Notes: generated from the letters alone by a model not told the origin. Shown: positions 7,457-17,896, numbered from the stretch's first letter. The stretch: DNA of 64,000 bases from Haloplanus sp. GDY1 (GCF_023703775.1 NZ_CP098514.1:558001-622000), one strand, 5' to 3'. Numbers and translations are program-made.

Positions 7457-8485
7457 TCAGGAGTTCGAGACGCGGCGGCGGTTGACCACGCCGACGTTGT
7501 TGGCCACCTCCTCCGTGATGACGCGGAAGGCGTCGGCCGTCGGGTCGTCGTCTTTCAGCACCATCGGCTCCCCGCCCGTTCTGATCTCCGGATCGAGCGG
7601 GACGCCGCCGAGGTAGGGGAGGTTGTTGGCCTCCGCGAGGCCGCGGCCGCCGCCGGAGCCGAACACGTCGTGTTCGCCGCCGCAGTCCGGGCAGACGAAC
7701 GAACTCATGTTTTCGATCAGGCCGAGGACGTTGGTGTCGTGGCGGCCGAACATCCGGATGCCCTTGCGGGCGTCGTCGACGGCCACCTCCTCGGGTGTCG
7801 TGACGATGACGGCGCCGGTCAGCGGGAGCGTCTGGAGGATGGTGAGCTGCGTGTCGCCCGTCCCCGGCGGCAGGTCGAGGACGAGGTAGTCGAGTTCGCC
7901 CCACTCCACGTCCTCGACGAGTTGGGTGAGGACCTGGTGGACCATCGGGCCACGCCAGATCACCGGGTCGTCCTCGCCGACCATGAAGGCCATGCTGATG
8001 AGTTTCACGCCGTAGCGCTCCGGCGGGATGATGGTGTCGTCGTCGGTGGCGGTCGGGGGGTCCTCGGAGTCGAGCATCCGGGGGACGTTCGGGCCGTAGA
8101 CGTCCGTGTCGAACAGGCCGACGCGGGCGCCGAGTTTCGACAGGCCGGCCGCGAGGTTGACGGCGACGGTCGACTTGCCGACGCCGCCCTTGCCGGAGGC
8201 GACGGCGACGACGTTCTTCACGCCCGGCAACACCTCGTCGTCGCGGAGCGTCGCCGGCCGCTTCGCCGTGAGTTCCACGTCCACGCCGGCGTCGGCGAGG
8301 GTCTCCCGCACGTCGGCCGCGATGGCGCTCTCCGTGGGGGCGTAGGGCGCCCCCAGCGCCAGCGACACCTTCGCCGTCCCGTCCTCGACGGCCACGCCGT
8401 TGACCAGTCCCAGCGACACGACGTCGTCGCCGAGGTCGGGGTCCTCCACCCGGCCGAGTAACTCCCGTACGTCGGCTTCGTCCAT
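7457..8485 (-). CDS. mrp: Mrp/ApbC family iron-sulfur cluster carrier ATPase
   Basis: A 342-aa P-loop ATPase that carries or transfers iron-sulfur clusters to client proteins. An N-terminal MIP18-like domain (about residues 1-90, starting MDEADVRELLGRVEDPDLG) is followed by the deviant Walker A GKGGVGKST. The 'DLPPGTGD' switch and the conserved 'CPDCGG' cysteine pair come later and would bind the cluster at the dimer interface. ATG 8485 was chosen because upstream codons do not match the family. Its position next to radical-SAM MoaA and an Fe-S glycosylase fits a maturation role, though no operon links them. Confidence 0.93.
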   Translation of the reverse strand: MDEADVRELLGRVEDPDLGDDVVSLGLVNGVAVEDGTAKVSLALGAPYAPTESAIAADVRETLADAGVDVELTAKRPATLRDDEVLPGVKNVVAVASGKGGVGKSTVAVNLAAGLSKLGARVGLFDTDVYGPNVPRMLDSEDPPTATDDDTIIPPERYGVKLISMAFMVGEDDPVIWRGPMVHQVLTQLVEDVEWGELDYLVLDLPPGTGDTQLTILQTLPLTGAVIVTTPEEVAVDDARKGIRMFGRHDTNVLGLIENMSSFVCPDCGGEHDVFGSGGGRGLAEANNLPYLGGVPLDPEIRTGGEPMVLKDDDPTADAFRVITEEVANNVGVVNRRRVSNS

Positions 8486-8646
8486 GCCGTAGCCTCGGCG
8501 TGAGGGTCGGATAAGGGTTTTGTCGCGGGCGGAGAGAGCGAAACCGCCGCGGAGCACTCGCGCCGCCCGAATGTAACCTCGGGAGGTTACGTGACGGGGT
8601 GTCGATGGCTCCAATTTAAGGCTCTCCGGACGAACGCTCCGATAGC

Positions 8647-9654
8647 ATGCTGGAGGACGACTTCGGGCGAGAGGTGTCGGGCGTGCGTGTCTCGCTCACC
8701 GACCGCTGTAACTTCGACTGTGTCTACTGCCACAACGAGGGGCTCGGTGACACGCGGGGACCGATGGAACCGCAGGACGACGAGATGTCGACCGACGACG
8801 TCGTCCGGTTCCTGGAGGTCGCCGCGGAGTTCGGCGTCGACAGCGTGAAGTTCACCGGCGGGGAGCCGATGCTCCGGGACGACCTCGAGGAGATCATCCG
8901 CCGGACCCCCGACTCCATGGAGGTGTCGATGACGACCAACGGCACGTATCTCCCGGGTCGCGCCGAGGCGCTGGTCGACGCCGGCCTCGAACGCGTCAAC
9001 GTCTCGCAGGACGCCCTCGACCGGGAGGCCTTCGCCGAGATCACGAAGTCCGGCGCCTACGACAAGGTGATGGAGGGCGTCGACGCGGCGCTCGACGCGG
9101 GGCTGGACCCGGTGAAGCTGAACATGGTCGTCTTCGAGCACACCGCGGGCTACGTCGAGGGGATGGTGGAGCACGTCGCCGAGAACGAGGGGCTGCAGCT
9201 CCAGCTGATCGAGTACATGCCCGAACTCACGGGCAAGCCGGAGTGGAACATCGACATCGGGCGGGTCCACGATTGGCTGGCCGACATCGCCGACGAGGTG
9301 GAACACCGGGAGATGCACGACCGCAAGCGCTACTGGGTCAGCAGCACCGACCCGGACGACGCGGCCGCGGACCCCGCCCAGCGGGGCATGGTCGAAATCG
9401 TCGACCCCGTCGAGAACCCGACCTTCTGTGCCAACTGCCACCGGGTTCGGGTCACCCACGAGGGCTACCTGAAGGGCTGTCTCAACCGCAACGACGACCT
9501 CCGGTCGATGGGCGAGATGTCGAAAGCGGAGATCCGCGAGACGTTCCGCGAGACGGTCGCCAACCGCGTCCCCTACTACGGCGAGTACATGATTCGGAAC
9601 GACGAGGGCGAGTGGGAGGTCAACGAGGAGTACCTCGGTGCCCCGACGGCCTGA
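8647..9654 (+). CDS. moaA: GTP 3',8-cyclase MoaA (molybdopterin cofactor biosynthesis)
   Basis: This 335-aa radical-SAM enzyme converts GTP to 3',8-cyclo-GTP in the first step of molybdenum cofactor synthesis. The N-terminal cluster motif is CNFDCVYC (residues about 22-29), and the SAM-binding GGEP motif follows. The C-terminal second cluster site is [18 protein letters not shown], followed by '[10 protein letters not shown]'. This two-cluster layout is diagnostic for MoaA. A TTTAAG box lies about 30 bp upstream, so the leader is very short. The tungstate and molybdate transporters near 48-53 kb supply the metal for the same cofactor. Confidence 0.93.
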   Translation: MLEDDFGREVSGVRVSLTDRCNFDCVYCHNEGLGDTRGPMEPQDDEMSTDDVVRFLEVAAEFGVDSVKFTGGEPMLRDDLEEIIRRTPDSMEVSMTTNGTYLPGRAEALVDAGLERVNVSQDALDREAFAEITKSGAYDKVMEGVDAALDAGLDPVKLNMVVFEHTAGYVEGMVEHVAENEGLQLQLIEYMPELTGKPEWNIDIGRVHDWLADIADEVEHREMHDRKRYWVSSTDPDDAAADPAQRGMVEIVDPVENPTFCANCHRVRVTHEGYLKGCLNRNDDLRSMGEMSKAEIRETFRETVANRVPYYGEYMIRNDEGEWEVNEEYLGAPTA

Positions 9655-9836
9655 GTCCCCGCGTCGTCGCTCGCGCCTCCAGCCTCCGGTCGTCGCCGCT
9701 CGTTCTCCCCGTGCGACCCGACCGCACGCCCCCTGCCTTTCGTGATGTTTAAGTATCGCCCCCGGGTTGATCCGAGTGCATACGCTGCAGGGGCGCCCGG
9801 CCCCGAGTCCGAGAGGGCGACGATACGAACGCAGGT

Positions 9837-9921
9837 GTTGCGGTAGCCAAGCCTGGCCCAAGGCGCAGGGTTGCTAACTCTGTGGCGTCAAGCCTCCGGG
9901 GTTCGAATCCCCGCCGCAACG
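9837..9921 (+). tRNA. tRNA-Ser (GCU)
   Basis: A class II tRNA with acceptor GTTGCGG/CCGCAAC and anticodon loop TTGCTAA (anticodon GCT). It has a long variable arm and the T loop GTTCGAATC; the discriminator base is G. It ends only 17 bp before the rps13 start codon, so the two are probably co-transcribed and separated by tRNA processing. Confidence 0.93.
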
Positions 9922-9938
9922 CTCGCACCCAGATATCC

Positions 9939-10460
9939 ATGAGTGCAGAAGAACCACAGGACGGCTCCCCCGAGGACGACGAAGACCTTCGGTACTTCGT
10001 CCGAATCGGCCAGACCGACCTCGACGGGACGAAGGCCGTCGAGCGGAGCCTCACCGACATGAACGGCATCGGCAAGCGCACGGCGCGCATCGTCGCCGAC
10101 GCGGCCGACGTGGATCGAACGGCCACGTTCGGACGCCTCGACGACGACGAAATCGACCGCGTGATCGAGGTCGTGGAGAACTTCGCCGACGAAGTCCCCG
10201 AGTGGATGGTCAACCGGCGGAACGACTTCTACACCGGCGAGAGCGACCACATCGTCGGCTCGAACCTCAGCCAGACGCGCACGCAGGACATCAACCGCAT
10301 GAAGATGATCGACTCCTACCGTGGCGTCCGGCACAAGCGCGGGCAGAAGGTGCGCGGCCAGCGGACGAAGTCCACCGGCCGTACCGAAGGCACCATCGGC
10401 GTCAACGTCGAGGCCATCAAGGAGGACATGGCCGAGGAAGCCGAGGAGGAAGAGGCCTAA
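9939..10460 (+). CDS. rps13: 30S ribosomal protein uS13
   Basis: This 173-aa protein sits in the head of the small subunit. '[23 protein letters not shown]' and the helix-hairpin-helix '[13 protein letters not shown]' are typical. The basic tail '[18 protein letters not shown]' contacts rRNA and tRNA. Short acidic extensions at both ends are usual in haloarchaea. ATG 9939 follows the tRNA directly. It begins the order uS13-uS4-uS11-RpoD, which is conserved across archaea. Confidence 0.96.
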   Translation: MSAEEPQDGSPEDDEDLRYFVRIGQTDLDGTKAVERSLTDMNGIGKRTARIVADAADVDRTATFGRLDDDEIDRVIEVVENFADEVPEWMVNRRNDFYTGESDHIVGSNLSQTRTQDINRMKMIDSYRGVRHKRGQKVRGQRTKSTGRTEGTIGVNVEAIKEDMAEEAEEEEA

Positions 10461-10461
10461 T

Positions 10462-10989
10462 ATGACGACCGGCAAGAACACCAAGTTCTACGAGACGCCG
10501 AACCACCCGTATCAGGGCGAACGCATCGCGGAGGAGGCGGACCTCCTCGGTCGGTACGGCCTGAAGAACAAGGAGGAGCTCTGGCGAGCCCAGTCGGAAC
10601 TGCGCGAGATGCGCCGCGAGGCTCGACGACTGCTCGGCGACGCCCAGGGCGACGTCGAGGCCGCGGCGGAGGCCGGCGGCGAGTTCGTCGTGCGCCTCCA
10701 GCGTCTCGGCATCCTCGACGAGCAGGACGACATCAGCGACGTCCTCTCGCTCGAAGTGACGGACCTGCTCGAACGGCGACTGCAGACGGTCGTCTACCGC
10801 AAGGGGCTGGCCCACACGCCCCAGCAGGCCCGCCAGTTCGTCAGCCACGGACACGTCACCGTCGACGGCGCGCGCGTCGAGACGCCGTCGAAGATGGTGG
10901 AGGTCGACGAGCAACCGACCGTCGACTTCGACGGGGCGAGTCCGCTCGCGGACGACCTCCACCCCGAACGCGCGGAGGGTCAAGAATGA
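10462..10989 (+). CDS. rps4: 30S ribosomal protein uS4
   Basis: This 175-aa primary 16S rRNA-binding protein begins [20 protein letters not shown]. It contains the S4 RNA-binding domain near residues 105-150 ('[20 protein letters not shown]' and then '[14 protein letters not shown]'). One base separates it from the rps13 stop, and it overlaps rps11 by 4 bp, so translation is tightly coupled. Confidence 0.96.
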   Translation: MTTGKNTKFYETPNHPYQGERIAEEADLLGRYGLKNKEELWRAQSELREMRREARRLLGDAQGDVEAAAEAGGEFVVRLQRLGILDEQDDISDVLSLEVTDLLERRLQTVVYRKGLAHTPQQARQFVSHGHVTVDGARVETPSKMVEVDEQPTVDFDGASPLADDLHPERAEGQE

Positions 10990-11375
10990 GTGCCGAAGAG
11001 CAGGACAAGTGGGGCATCGCCCACGTCCACGCGTCGTTCAACAACACCCTGATCACGGTCACCGACCAGACGGGTGCCGAAACCATCGCCAAGTCGAGCG
11101 GCGGGACGGTCGTGAAACAGAACCGCGACGAGGCGTCGCCGTACGCCGCCATGCAGATGGCGGAGACGGTCGCCGAGGAGGTCCTCGCGGCCGGCGTCGA
11201 GGGCGTCCACGTCCGCGTGCGCGGCCCCGGCGGCAACGGCAACAAATCGCCCGGGCCGGGCGCGCAGGCGACGATCCGAGCGCTCGCCCGCGCCGGCCTG
11301 GAGATCGGTCGCATCGAGGACGTCACGCCGATGCCGCACGACGGCACCCGCGCGCCGAAAAACAGCCGCCTCTAA
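10986..11375 (+). CDS. rps11: 30S ribosomal protein uS11
   Basis: A 129-aa protein of the small-subunit platform. The conserved stretches are '[19 protein letters not shown]', '[20 protein letters not shown]' and '[14 protein letters not shown]', with the basic end RAPKNSRL. The start overlaps rps4 by 4 bp and the stop is 4 bp before rpoD. Confidence 0.97.
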   Translation: MSAEEQDKWGIAHVHASFNNTLITVTDQTGAETIAKSSGGTVVKQNRDEASPYAAMQMAETVAEEVLAAGVEGVHVRVRGPGGNGNKSPGPGAQATIRALARAGLEIGRIEDVTPMPHDGTRAPKNSRL

Positions 11376-11379
11376 CATC

Positions 11380-12129
11380 ATGGTAGCCGACTTCGAAGTC
11401 GAGTTCATCGAACGCGACGACCGGAACGCGCGGTTCCTCGTGAGAGGGGTCACCCCGGCCTTCGCGAACGGGGTTCGGCGGGCGATGGTCGCCGACGTGC
11501 CGACGTTCTCCATCGACACCGTTCGGTTCGTCGAGAACTCGTCGGTGATGTTCGACGAGATGATCGGCCTCCGACTGGGGCTGGTGCCACTCACGACCCC
11601 CCTCGACGACTTCGAGGTGGGCGACGAAGTGACGCTGGCGCTCGACGTCGAGGGGCCGGCGACGGCCTACTCGGGCGACATCGAGACGTCCGAACCGCTG
11701 GTCGAACCCGCCGACGACAACATCCCGATCATCGAACTCAAGGAGCAACAGCGGATCGAACTCGAGGCGGACGCCGTGCTCGACACGGGCCGCGAACACG
11801 CCAAACACCAGGGCGGCGTGGCCGTCGGCTACCGCCATCTCCAGCGCGTCGAGGTCGTCGACGACGCCGGCGAGTTCGACGAACAGGAGCCGAACATCCT
11901 TCGCGGGGTCATCGAGACCGAGGACGGCGAACTCGTCCCCACCGACGAGTTCGATCACGACCTCACCAACCGGTACCCCGGCAAGGAACTCGCGGTCACC
12001 GACGTCTCCGACGCGTTCGTCTTCCACGTGGAGACCGACGGGTCGGTGAGCGTCGAGGAACTGGTCACGCGCGCCGCCGAGACCATCGGCGACCGCGCGG
12101 CGGAACTGGAAACGAAAGTCGCAGTCTGA
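11380..12129 (+). CDS. rpoD: DNA-directed RNA polymerase subunit D (Rpo3)
   Basis: A 249-aa subunit equivalent to bacterial alpha and eukaryotic Rpb3, which forms the assembly platform with subunit L. The alpha-motif '[22 protein letters not shown]' and '[19 protein letters not shown]' are diagnostic. The cysteine-rich cluster insertion found in some archaea is absent, as in other haloarchaea. It closes the first half of the ribosomal-polymerase cluster, before tRNA-Leu. Confidence 0.96.
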   Translation: MVADFEVEFIERDDRNARFLVRGVTPAFANGVRRAMVADVPTFSIDTVRFVENSSVMFDEMIGLRLGLVPLTTPLDDFEVGDEVTLALDVEGPATAYSGDIETSEPLVEPADDNIPIIELKEQQRIELEADAVLDTGREHAKHQGGVAVGYRHLQRVEVVDDAGEFDEQEPNILRGVIETEDGELVPTDEFDHDLTNRYPGKELAVTDVSDAFVFHVETDGSVSVEELVTRAAETIGDRAAELETKVAV

Positions 12130-12256
12130 GACCCCACCATGCCCCGAACACCACCCCCGACACCGACGTCCGCCGCCGACGCAGCGAGCGCCGCGGCCCG
12201 TCGAAGTCGGGGAACCGAAACTGGTTTGAAGGGGCGCCCGATACTGCGACGTGCGT

Positions 12257-12341
12257 GCAGGGATAGCCAAGTCAGGCCAACGGCGCAGCGTTCAGGGCGC
12301 TGTCCCATAGGGGTCCGCAGGTTCAAATCCTGCTCCCTGCA
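12257..12341 (+). tRNA. tRNA-Leu (CAG)
   Basis: A class II tRNA with acceptor GCAGGGA/TCCCTGC and anticodon arm CAGCG-TTCAGGG-CGCTG (anticodon CAG). There is a long variable arm, T loop GTTCAAATC, and discriminator A. It ends 20 bp before rps-linked eL18, an arrangement known from other haloarchaea in which the tRNA heads the enolase operon. Confidence 0.93.
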
Positions 12342-12361
12342 CTCCCTTCTGGAGGTAGACA

Positions 12362-12712
12362 ATGAGTAAGACGAATCCGAGACTCAACAGTCTCATCGCC
12401 GAGTTGAAGGCGGTCTCCCGCGAGTCCGGTGCCGGTGTCTGGCAGGACGTCGCGGACCGCCTGGAGAAGCCACGGCGCACCCACGCGGAGGTCAACCTCG
12501 GGCAGATCGAACGCTACGCCCGCGAAGAGGAGACCGTCGTCGTGCCCGGCAAGGTGCTGGGTAGCGGTGTGCTCGAAAAAGAGGTTACCGTCGCGGCCGT
12601 CGACTTCTCGTCGACGGCGCGACAGAAGATCGAACGGGTCGGGGACGCCGAGCGACTCGAACGCGTCGCCGAGGAGAACCCCGAGGGCTCCAACGTACGG
12701 GTGATCCGATGA
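12362..12712 (+). CDS. rpl18e: 50S ribosomal protein eL18
   Basis: A 116-aa archaeal/eukaryotic-type large-subunit protein beginning [20 protein letters not shown], with '[21 protein letters not shown]' in the middle. It is about the usual archaeal length. It is the first protein gene of the tRNA-Leu-eL18-uL13-uS9-RpoN-RpoK-enolase-uS2 operon and overlaps uL13 by 4 bp. Confidence 0.95.
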   Translation: MSKTNPRLNSLIAELKAVSRESGAGVWQDVADRLEKPRRTHAEVNLGQIERYAREEETVVVPGKVLGSGVLEKEVTVAAVDFSSTARQKIERVGDAERLERVAEENPEGSNVRVIR

Positions 12713-13146
12713 GCCTCGCCGAGTTCGACGCCGACGTGGTCGTCGACGCCCGCGACTGCATCATGGGCCGGGTCGCCAGCGAGGTGGCCCAGCGCGCCCT
12801 CGACGGCGAGACGGTCGCCGTCGTCAACGCCGAGGACGCGGTCATCACCGGCAACGAGGAGGACACGATGGAGACCTACCGCAAGCGCGCGGAACTCGGC
12901 TCCGACAGCGGGCCGTACTACCCCAAGCGCCCCGACCGCATCTTCAAGCGGTCGATCCGCGGGATGATCCCCTACAAGAAGCCGCGCGGTCGCGAAGCGT
13001 TCGAGAACGTCCGCGTCTACGTCGGCAACCCCCTCGACGAGGACGGCGACGTGCTCGAGGGCACCTCGCTGGACCGTCTCTCGAACATCAAATTCGTCTC
13101 CCTCGGAGACGTCTCCGAACAACTGGGTGCGAACGTCACATGGTAA
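12709..13146 (+). CDS. rpl13: 50S ribosomal protein uL13
   Basis: A 145-aa protein with the family phrases '[21 protein letters not shown]', '[17 protein letters not shown]' and '[21 protein letters not shown]'. It is an early-assembly large-subunit protein. It overlaps eL18 by 4 bp and uS9 by 7 bp. Confidence 0.96.
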   Translation: MSLAEFDADVVVDARDCIMGRVASEVAQRALDGETVAVVNAEDAVITGNEEDTMETYRKRAELGSDSGPYYPKRPDRIFKRSIRGMIPYKKPRGREAFENVRVYVGNPLDEDGDVLEGTSLDRLSNIKFVSLGDVSEQLGANVTW

Positions 13147-13538
13147 CCAACACGAGCGGCAAGAAGAAGACGGCCGTCGCCCGCGCCACCGTGCGCGACG
13201 GCGAGGGTCGCGTGCGTATCAACTCCCAACCGGTCGAACTGGTCGAACCGGAGCTGTCGCGCCTGAAGATGCTGGAGCCGTTCCGCATCGCCGGTGACGA
13301 CCTGCGCGAGACGGTCGACATCGACGTGACCGTCTCGGGGGGTGGCTTCGCCGGGCAGGCCGACGCCGTCCGGACGGCCGTCGCCCGCGGACTGGTGCAA
13401 CACCACAACGACGCCGAACTCCGCGACGCGTTCATGGAGTTCGACCGGTCGCTACTGGTCAACGACGTGCGCCAGTCCGAGCCCAAGAAGTGGGGCGGTC
13501 CCGGTGCGCGGGCCCGCTACCAGAAGTCCTACCGCTGA
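13140..13538 (+). CDS. rps9: 30S ribosomal protein uS9
   Basis: A 132-aa head protein of the small subunit. It has '[23 protein letters not shown]', '[20 protein letters not shown]' and the basic C-terminus RARYQKSYR, which reaches the P-site tRNA. It overlaps the uL13 gene by 7 bp and is followed by a GAGGTG ribosome-binding site for rpoN. Confidence 0.96.
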   Translation: MVTNTSGKKKTAVARATVRDGEGRVRINSQPVELVEPELSRLKMLEPFRIAGDDLRETVDIDVTVSGGGFAGQADAVRTAVARGLVQHHNDAELRDAFMEFDRSLLVNDVRQSEPKKWGGPGARARYQKSYR

Positions 13539-13550
13539 GGTGATCCACCC

Positions 13551-13742
13551 ATGATGATCCCGGTCCGGTGTTTCACGTGCGGTAAGGTCATCGGCGAGCA
13601 CTGGGAGGAGTACCAGGCCCGCCTCGAGGCGGGCGAGGACCCCGCCGAGGTGCTCGACGACCTGGGCGTGACCCGGCACTGCTGTCGACGCATGTTCGTC
13701 TCGCACAAGGACCTGGTGGACGTCGTCTCCCCCTACCAATGA
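13551..13742 (+). CDS. rpoN: RNA polymerase subunit N (Rpo10)
   Basis: A 63-aa zinc-binding assembly subunit, homologous to Rpb10. The zinc ligands are visible as CFTCGK near the start and HCCRRM further on. Translation could begin at ATG 13551 or at the adjacent ATG 13554, which gives the usual [20 protein letters not shown], a strong match to the 16S 3' end, lies just upstream. The stop overlaps the start of rpoK (ATGA). Confidence 0.95.
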   Translation: MMIPVRCFTCGKVIGEHWEEYQARLEAGEDPAEVLDDLGVTRHCCRRMFVSHKDLVDVVSPYQ

Positions 13743-13918
13743 GTCAGGGACGCTACAACCGGTACGAGAAGGCACGCATCCTCGGGGCGCGAGCCCTGCA
13801 GGTGTCCTACGGCGCGCCGGTGTTGGTCGACACCGAGCAGAGCGAACCCATCCTCGTGGCCGCCGAGGAGTACGACGCCGGCGTGCTCCCCTTCACGGTC
13901 AGACGGGAGGGCACATGA
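13739..13918 (+). CDS. rpoK: RNA polymerase subunit K (Rpo6)
   Basis: A 59-aa polymerase subunit, homologous to Rpb6 and bacterial omega, beginning [20 protein letters not shown]. It continues with 'VSYGAPVLV' and ends with the conserved [11 protein letters not shown] plus GT. It is of normal archaeal length. It overlaps rpoN by 4 bp and enolase by 4 bp, so the whole stretch is translationally coupled. The gene is easily missed because of its size. Confidence 0.95.
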   Translation: MSQGRYNRYEKARILGARALQVSYGAPVLVDTEQSEPILVAAEEYDAGVLPFTVRREGT

Positions 13919-15120
13919 CGCTGATTCGCTCGGTGAGCCTGCGACGGATCCTCGACTCGCGGGGGAACCCGACCGTCGAGGCGGACGTGCTGACCGACTC
14001 CGGCGGCTTCGGCCGCGCGGCCGCACCGAGCGGTGCGTCGACCGGCGAGTACGAGGCCATCGAACTGCCGCCGGGCGAGGCCATCGCCGCGGCCCGCCAG
14101 CACGCCGTCCCCCGACTCGTGGGCGAGGTGCACGCGGGCAACCAGCGGGAGGTCGACGCGGCGCTCCGCGGCGCGGACGGCACCGACGACTTCTCGGAGA
14201 TCGGCGCCAACAGCGCCGTCGCCATCTCGATGGCGGCCGCGAAGGCCGGCGCCGACGTTCTGGGCGCCCCGCTCTACCAGCATCTCGGGGGCACGTTCCG
14301 CGGCGACAACTTCCCGATCCCGCTGGGGAACGTCGTCGGCGGCGGCGAACACGCCAAGGAGGCCACCCACATCCAGGAGTTCCTGGCCGTCCCGCTGGGG
14401 GCGCCGAGCGTCTCCGAGGCCGTCTTCGCCAACGCGGCGGTCCACGACCGCGTCGGCGAACTGCTCGACGAGCGCGGGGTCGCCGCGGGCAAGGGCGACG
14501 AGGGCGCGTGGGCGCCTCCCGTCGACGACGCGGAGGCGTTCGACCTCGTCGCCGAGGCCACCGACGACGTGGCCGAGGACGTCGGCTTCGACGTGGCGTT
14601 CGGCCTCGACGTGGCGGCGTCGGAGCTCTACGACGCCGACGCCGAGGTGTACCGCTACGGCGACCGCGAGCGGACCCCCGACGAGCAGGTCGAGTACGTC
14701 GCTGACCTCGTCTCCGAGTACGACCTCGCGTACGTCGAGGACCCCGTCGAGGAGGACGACTTCGCCGGCTTCGCCGACCTGACCGACCGGGTCGGCGACC
14801 GGACGGTCCTGTGTGGCGACGACCTGTTCGTCACCAACGTCGAGCGACTGGGCCGTGGCATCGACGAGGGGGCCGGCAACGCCATCCTCGTCAAGCCCAA
14901 CCAGATCGGGACGCTCTCGGACGCCGTCGACGCGGTGGAACTCGCGACCCGGAACGGACTCGACGCCGTCGTCTCCCATCGATCGGGCGAAACCGAGGAC
15001 GCGACCATCGCACACCTCGCCGTGGCGACCGACGCCCCGTTCATCAAGACGGGGACGGTCGGCGGCGAGCGAACCGCCAAGCTCAACGAACTCATCCGCA
15101 TCGCGGAGGACGCTGTATGA
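13915..15120 (+). CDS. eno: Enolase
   Basis: This 401-aa glycolytic enzyme interconverts 2-phosphoglycerate and phosphoenolpyruvate. Conserved parts include '[16 protein letters not shown]', 'GASTGEYEA' and '[10 protein letters not shown]'. The metal and substrate residues appear in '[17 protein letters not shown]' and 'CGDDLFVTN', with '[14 protein letters not shown]' and '[19 protein letters not shown]' towards the end. It is embedded between polymerase and ribosomal genes, as in many archaea. It overlaps both neighbours by 4 bp. Confidence 0.96.
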   Translation: MTLIRSVSLRRILDSRGNPTVEADVLTDSGGFGRAAAPSGASTGEYEAIELPPGEAIAAARQHAVPRLVGEVHAGNQREVDAALRGADGTDDFSEIGANSAVAISMAAAKAGADVLGAPLYQHLGGTFRGDNFPIPLGNVVGGGEHAKEATHIQEFLAVPLGAPSVSEAVFANAAVHDRVGELLDERGVAAGKGDEGAWAPPVDDAEAFDLVAEATDDVAEDVGFDVAFGLDVAASELYDADAEVYRYGDRERTPDEQVEYVADLVSEYDLAYVEDPVEEDDFAGFADLTDRVGDRTVLCGDDLFVTNVERLGRGIDEGAGNAILVKPNQIGTLSDAVDAVELATRNGLDAVVSHRSGETEDATIAHLAVATDAPFIKTGTVGGERTAKLNELIRIAEDAV

Positions 15121-15896
15121 CAGACAACGACATCGAAACCCCGGACGTCGAGGAGGAGGCGGCGGCCGCCGAGGCCGACGACGCCCCCGACCCCGACGCC
15201 GACACCACGGAGGAACCGACCGCCGAGGCGGCCGACGAGGCGGCCGAGGCAGAAGACGCGGGCGCCGAGGCCGACGACGCCTCGCCGTTCGACGAGAACG
15301 TGATGCCCGACGACGAGGCCGACCTCCTCATCCCGGTCGAGGACTACCTCGGGGCAGGCGTCCACATCGGGACCCAGCAGAAGACCGAGGACATGGAGCG
15401 GTTCATCCACCGCGTCCGTGACGACGGCCTCTACGTGCTCGACGTGAGCCAGACCGACCAGCGCATCCGGACGGCCGCCGACTTCCTCGCGAACTACTCG
15501 CCCGAGCAGGTCCTCGTGACCTCCTCCCGGCAGTACGGCCGGTTCCCGGCCGAGAAGTTCGCGGAGGCCATCGGCGCCCGCGCCCGCACCGGCCGTTTCA
15601 TCCCCGGGACGCTCACCAACCCGGACTACGACGGCTACATCGAGCCCGACGTGGTGGTCGTCACCGACCCCATCGGCGATTCGCAGGCGGTCAAGGAGGC
15701 CATCACGGTCGGCATCCCCGTCATCGCCATGTGCGACTCGAACAACCAGCTCAGCAACGTCGACCTCGTCATCCCGACGAACAACAAGGGTCGGCGCGCG
15801 CTGTCGGTCGTCTACTGGCTGCTGGCCAACGAGACGCTCGACCGCCGCGGCGCCGAACCGGCCTACGCCCTCGACGACTTCGAGGCGGGCATCTGA
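15117..15896 (+). CDS. rps2: 30S ribosomal protein uS2 with acidic N-terminal extension
   Basis: A 259-aa protein. The first 65 residues are almost all Asp, Glu and Ala, an acidic extension typical of haloarchaeal S2. The conserved body starts at '[18 protein letters not shown]' and includes '[20 protein letters not shown]' and '[20 protein letters not shown]', resembling the archaeal/eukaryotic SA family. It is the last gene of the enolase operon; about 90 bp follow before the next start. Confidence 0.95.
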   Translation: MTDNDIETPDVEEEAAAAEADDAPDPDADTTEEPTAEAADEAAEAEDAGAEADDASPFDENVMPDDEADLLIPVEDYLGAGVHIGTQQKTEDMERFIHRVRDDGLYVLDVSQTDQRIRTAADFLANYSPEQVLVTSSRQYGRFPAEKFAEAIGARARTGRFIPGTLTNPDYDGYIEPDVVVVTDPIGDSQAVKEAITVGIPVIAMCDSNNQLSNVDLVIPTNNKGRRALSVVYWLLANETLDRRGAEPAYALDDFEAGI

Positions 15897-15986
15897 GCGG
15901 CTCGGCACGCCTTTCCCGAGACTCGTCCCGGTAGCGGCGGCGCCGAAGCGCGGAAACGTTTTCACGCGGTACCGACTCCCTCACGT

Positions 15987-16949
15987 ATGGATCTCTTTCG
16001 GAGCGTCCGCACCGTCGCCGGCGCCTCGGGGACGGGCTACGTCGACTGGGCGGCGGTCGCCGCGGCGGCCAAGGAGTCGACGGCGCCGGGCGATCTGACG
16101 CTCACCGAGGCCGAGCGCGAGGGGTACGCGGCCGACGTCCGCGACGCCCGGGACCGACTCCGGCGACTCGGCGGCGTCGAGTTCGACCTGCCGGACACGG
16201 TCGAGATACAGAACCGCCACCACTGGATCGACGCGAACGTCGACACCTTCCGTCGGGTGATGGCGCCAGTCGAGCGACGGGGGCCGGAGGTCCTGCTCCC
16301 CGGCGTCTCCCGCGTCGTCAACACCGGCACCTGCTCGTTCCTGCTGGCGTTTCTGGGCCGGAACGTCCTCGGGCAGTACGATCCGCTCCTCCTCGCCGAG
16401 GCCGACCCCGCCGACCGGGACCACTGCCTCTACTTCGTCCACCCGAACATCGTCGAGGTGGCGGGAACGCTCGACGTCGACGTCTCCCGGTTCCGGCGCT
16501 GGATCGCCTTCCACGAGGTGTCCCACGCCGCCGAGTTCGGCGCCGCGCCGTGGCTCCCGGAACACTTGGAGGAGCGACTGGAACGCGGCGTCGACGCGCT
16601 CGTCGCCGGCGACCTGGACCGCGAGGCGTTCCACGAACTCGACGCCGCCATGACCGCCGTCGAGGGGTACGCGGAGCTGCTGATGGATCGGGCCTTCGAC
16701 GACGACTACGCCGACCTGCGGGCGAAACTCGACGCCCGCCGGCGGGGCGGCGGCCCGGTCGCACGGCTCGCCCGGCGGCTGCTCGGCCTCGGCCTGAAGC
16801 GCCGGCAGTACGAGCGCGGGGCGGCCTTCTTCCGGACCGTCGCCGACGAACGCGGCCTGGAGGGTGCGAGCGCCGTGTGGGAGCGCCCGGAGAACCTGCC
16901 GACGGACGCGGAACTCGACGCCCCCGAGCGGTGGCTGGCGCGGGTCTGA
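15987..16949 (+). CDS. Zinc-dependent metalloprotease-like protein (DUF2342/TIGR03624 type)
   Basis: A 320-aa protein with the zincin motif HEVSH at residues 176-180 and a possible third ligand in 'EGYAELLMD'. That combination is typical of the DUF2342 group, often described as F420-biosynthesis-associated. Peptidase activity has not been established for the group as far as I know. There is no signal peptide, so it should be cytoplasmic. It is monocistronic by position, after rps2 and facing a membrane protein gene on the other strand. Confidence 0.8.
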   Translation: MDLFRSVRTVAGASGTGYVDWAAVAAAAKESTAPGDLTLTEAEREGYAADVRDARDRLRRLGGVEFDLPDTVEIQNRHHWIDANVDTFRRVMAPVERRGPEVLLPGVSRVVNTGTCSFLLAFLGRNVLGQYDPLLLAEADPADRDHCLYFVHPNIVEVAGTLDVDVSRFRRWIAFHEVSHAAEFGAAPWLPEHLEERLERGVDALVAGDLDREAFHELDAAMTAVEGYAELLMDRAFDDDYADLRAKLDARRRGGGPVARLARRLLGLGLKRRQYERGAAFFRTVADERGLEGASAVWERPENLPTDAELDAPERWLARV

Positions 16950-16978
16950 CCGATCGGGTCGGGAGCTCCGGCCACGGC

Positions 16979-17818
16979 TCAGGGTCGGGAATCCTCGCTC
17001 CGCGCGTCGTCGGACGGGCCGACGTAGGTGATCGCGACGCGCCCCCGAAGCCGTGACAGGACGACCAGCCCCGCGGCGGGCGCCCCGAGGACGAGCAGCG
17101 TCTCGATCCAGTCGCTCCGAATCACGGGCCGGTGCCGGTCGGCGAGGTACACCCGGTAGTACGCGCCGTCGGCGGTCCGGATCGGCGTCCGCGGGACCGA
17201 CAGGTCCTCGTGAGCCACCCCGGTGCCGGTCCTCGCGGCGCGTTCGATGGGGGTCGGAACCCCCTCGGCGTCCCGGGCGACGCCGGCGAGCGCCGTCGAT
17301 GGCGAAACCGGCCGGAGCGAGAGTTCGTTTCGGTACACGTCCCCGCTCGTCGCGACGCCCTCCGGGGCGTCGCCCGCCTCGTAGACGGTACCGTTCGCGA
17401 CGACGTACACCCGCGAGCGATTCGCCAGGGTGGTGGGTTCGTAGACGGCGCCGTCGATCTGCACGTAGTCGTACCGATCGGGCCCGAGGGCGAACGCCCC
17501 CGACCGTTCGCCCGGGGAACCGGCGTAGACGTCCGCGAGGACGGTGTGGTTGCGCGCCAGGTGCCGCTCGAAGGCGCAGGCGCGGGAGCTACCGCCCGAA
17601 CAGACGATTCGGTCGCTCGGCGTCGTGTCCGGCGGGACGGCGGACGCGTTCGCGAAGGCCACGCCGCCCTCGCCGGCGGTGACGCGGACCCGCTCGTATC
17701 GGTAGGTCGGGTCGTCGAGGTGGAGCGCCGGCACCCAGACCGGGCCGGCGAGCAGGAGGACCGCGACCAGCGCACCGAGCGCGTCGCGACGGCGGGGGGA
17801 GAGCGTCGTGGAGGGCAT
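16979..17818 (-). CDS. Uncharacterised membrane-anchored haloarchaeal protein
   Basis: A 279-aa protein with one hydrophobic helix at about residues 13-32 and another near residues 238-256. Between them lies an exported domain of about 200 residues that is rich in Thr, Ser and Tyr and carries two cysteines (IVCSGGSSRACAF) that could pair. The C-terminus returns to the cytoplasm with a charged tail. I do not recognise the family, and no enzyme motif is visible. It is convergent with the metalloprotease-like gene. Confidence 0.75.
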   Translation of the reverse strand: MPSTTLSPRRRDALGALVAVLLLAGPVWVPALHLDDPTYRYERVRVTAGEGGVAFANASAVPPDTTPSDRIVCSGGSSRACAFERHLARNHTVLADVYAGSPGERSGAFALGPDRYDYVQIDGAVYEPTTLANRSRVYVVANGTVYEAGDAPEGVATSGDVYRNELSLRPVSPSTALAGVARDAEGVPTPIERAARTGTGVAHEDLSVPRTPIRTADGAYYRVYLADRHRPVIRSDWIETLLVLGAPAAGLVVLSRLRGRVAITYVGPSDDARSEDSRP

Positions 17819-17896
17819 CGTCGGATGCCTGCTCCGCGCCGCCGATAAGCCTTCGGCCGGGGCGACGGCCGTCCCGGGAGCGGGCCGCCCGCTCCT

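Noticed and set aside
6117-7616. 499-codon plus-strand frame opposite the DUF2064 and glycosylase genes
   Set aside because: It is antisense to two genes with clear family motifs. The translated sequence is low-complexity and arginine-rich, typical of antisense frames at high GC.
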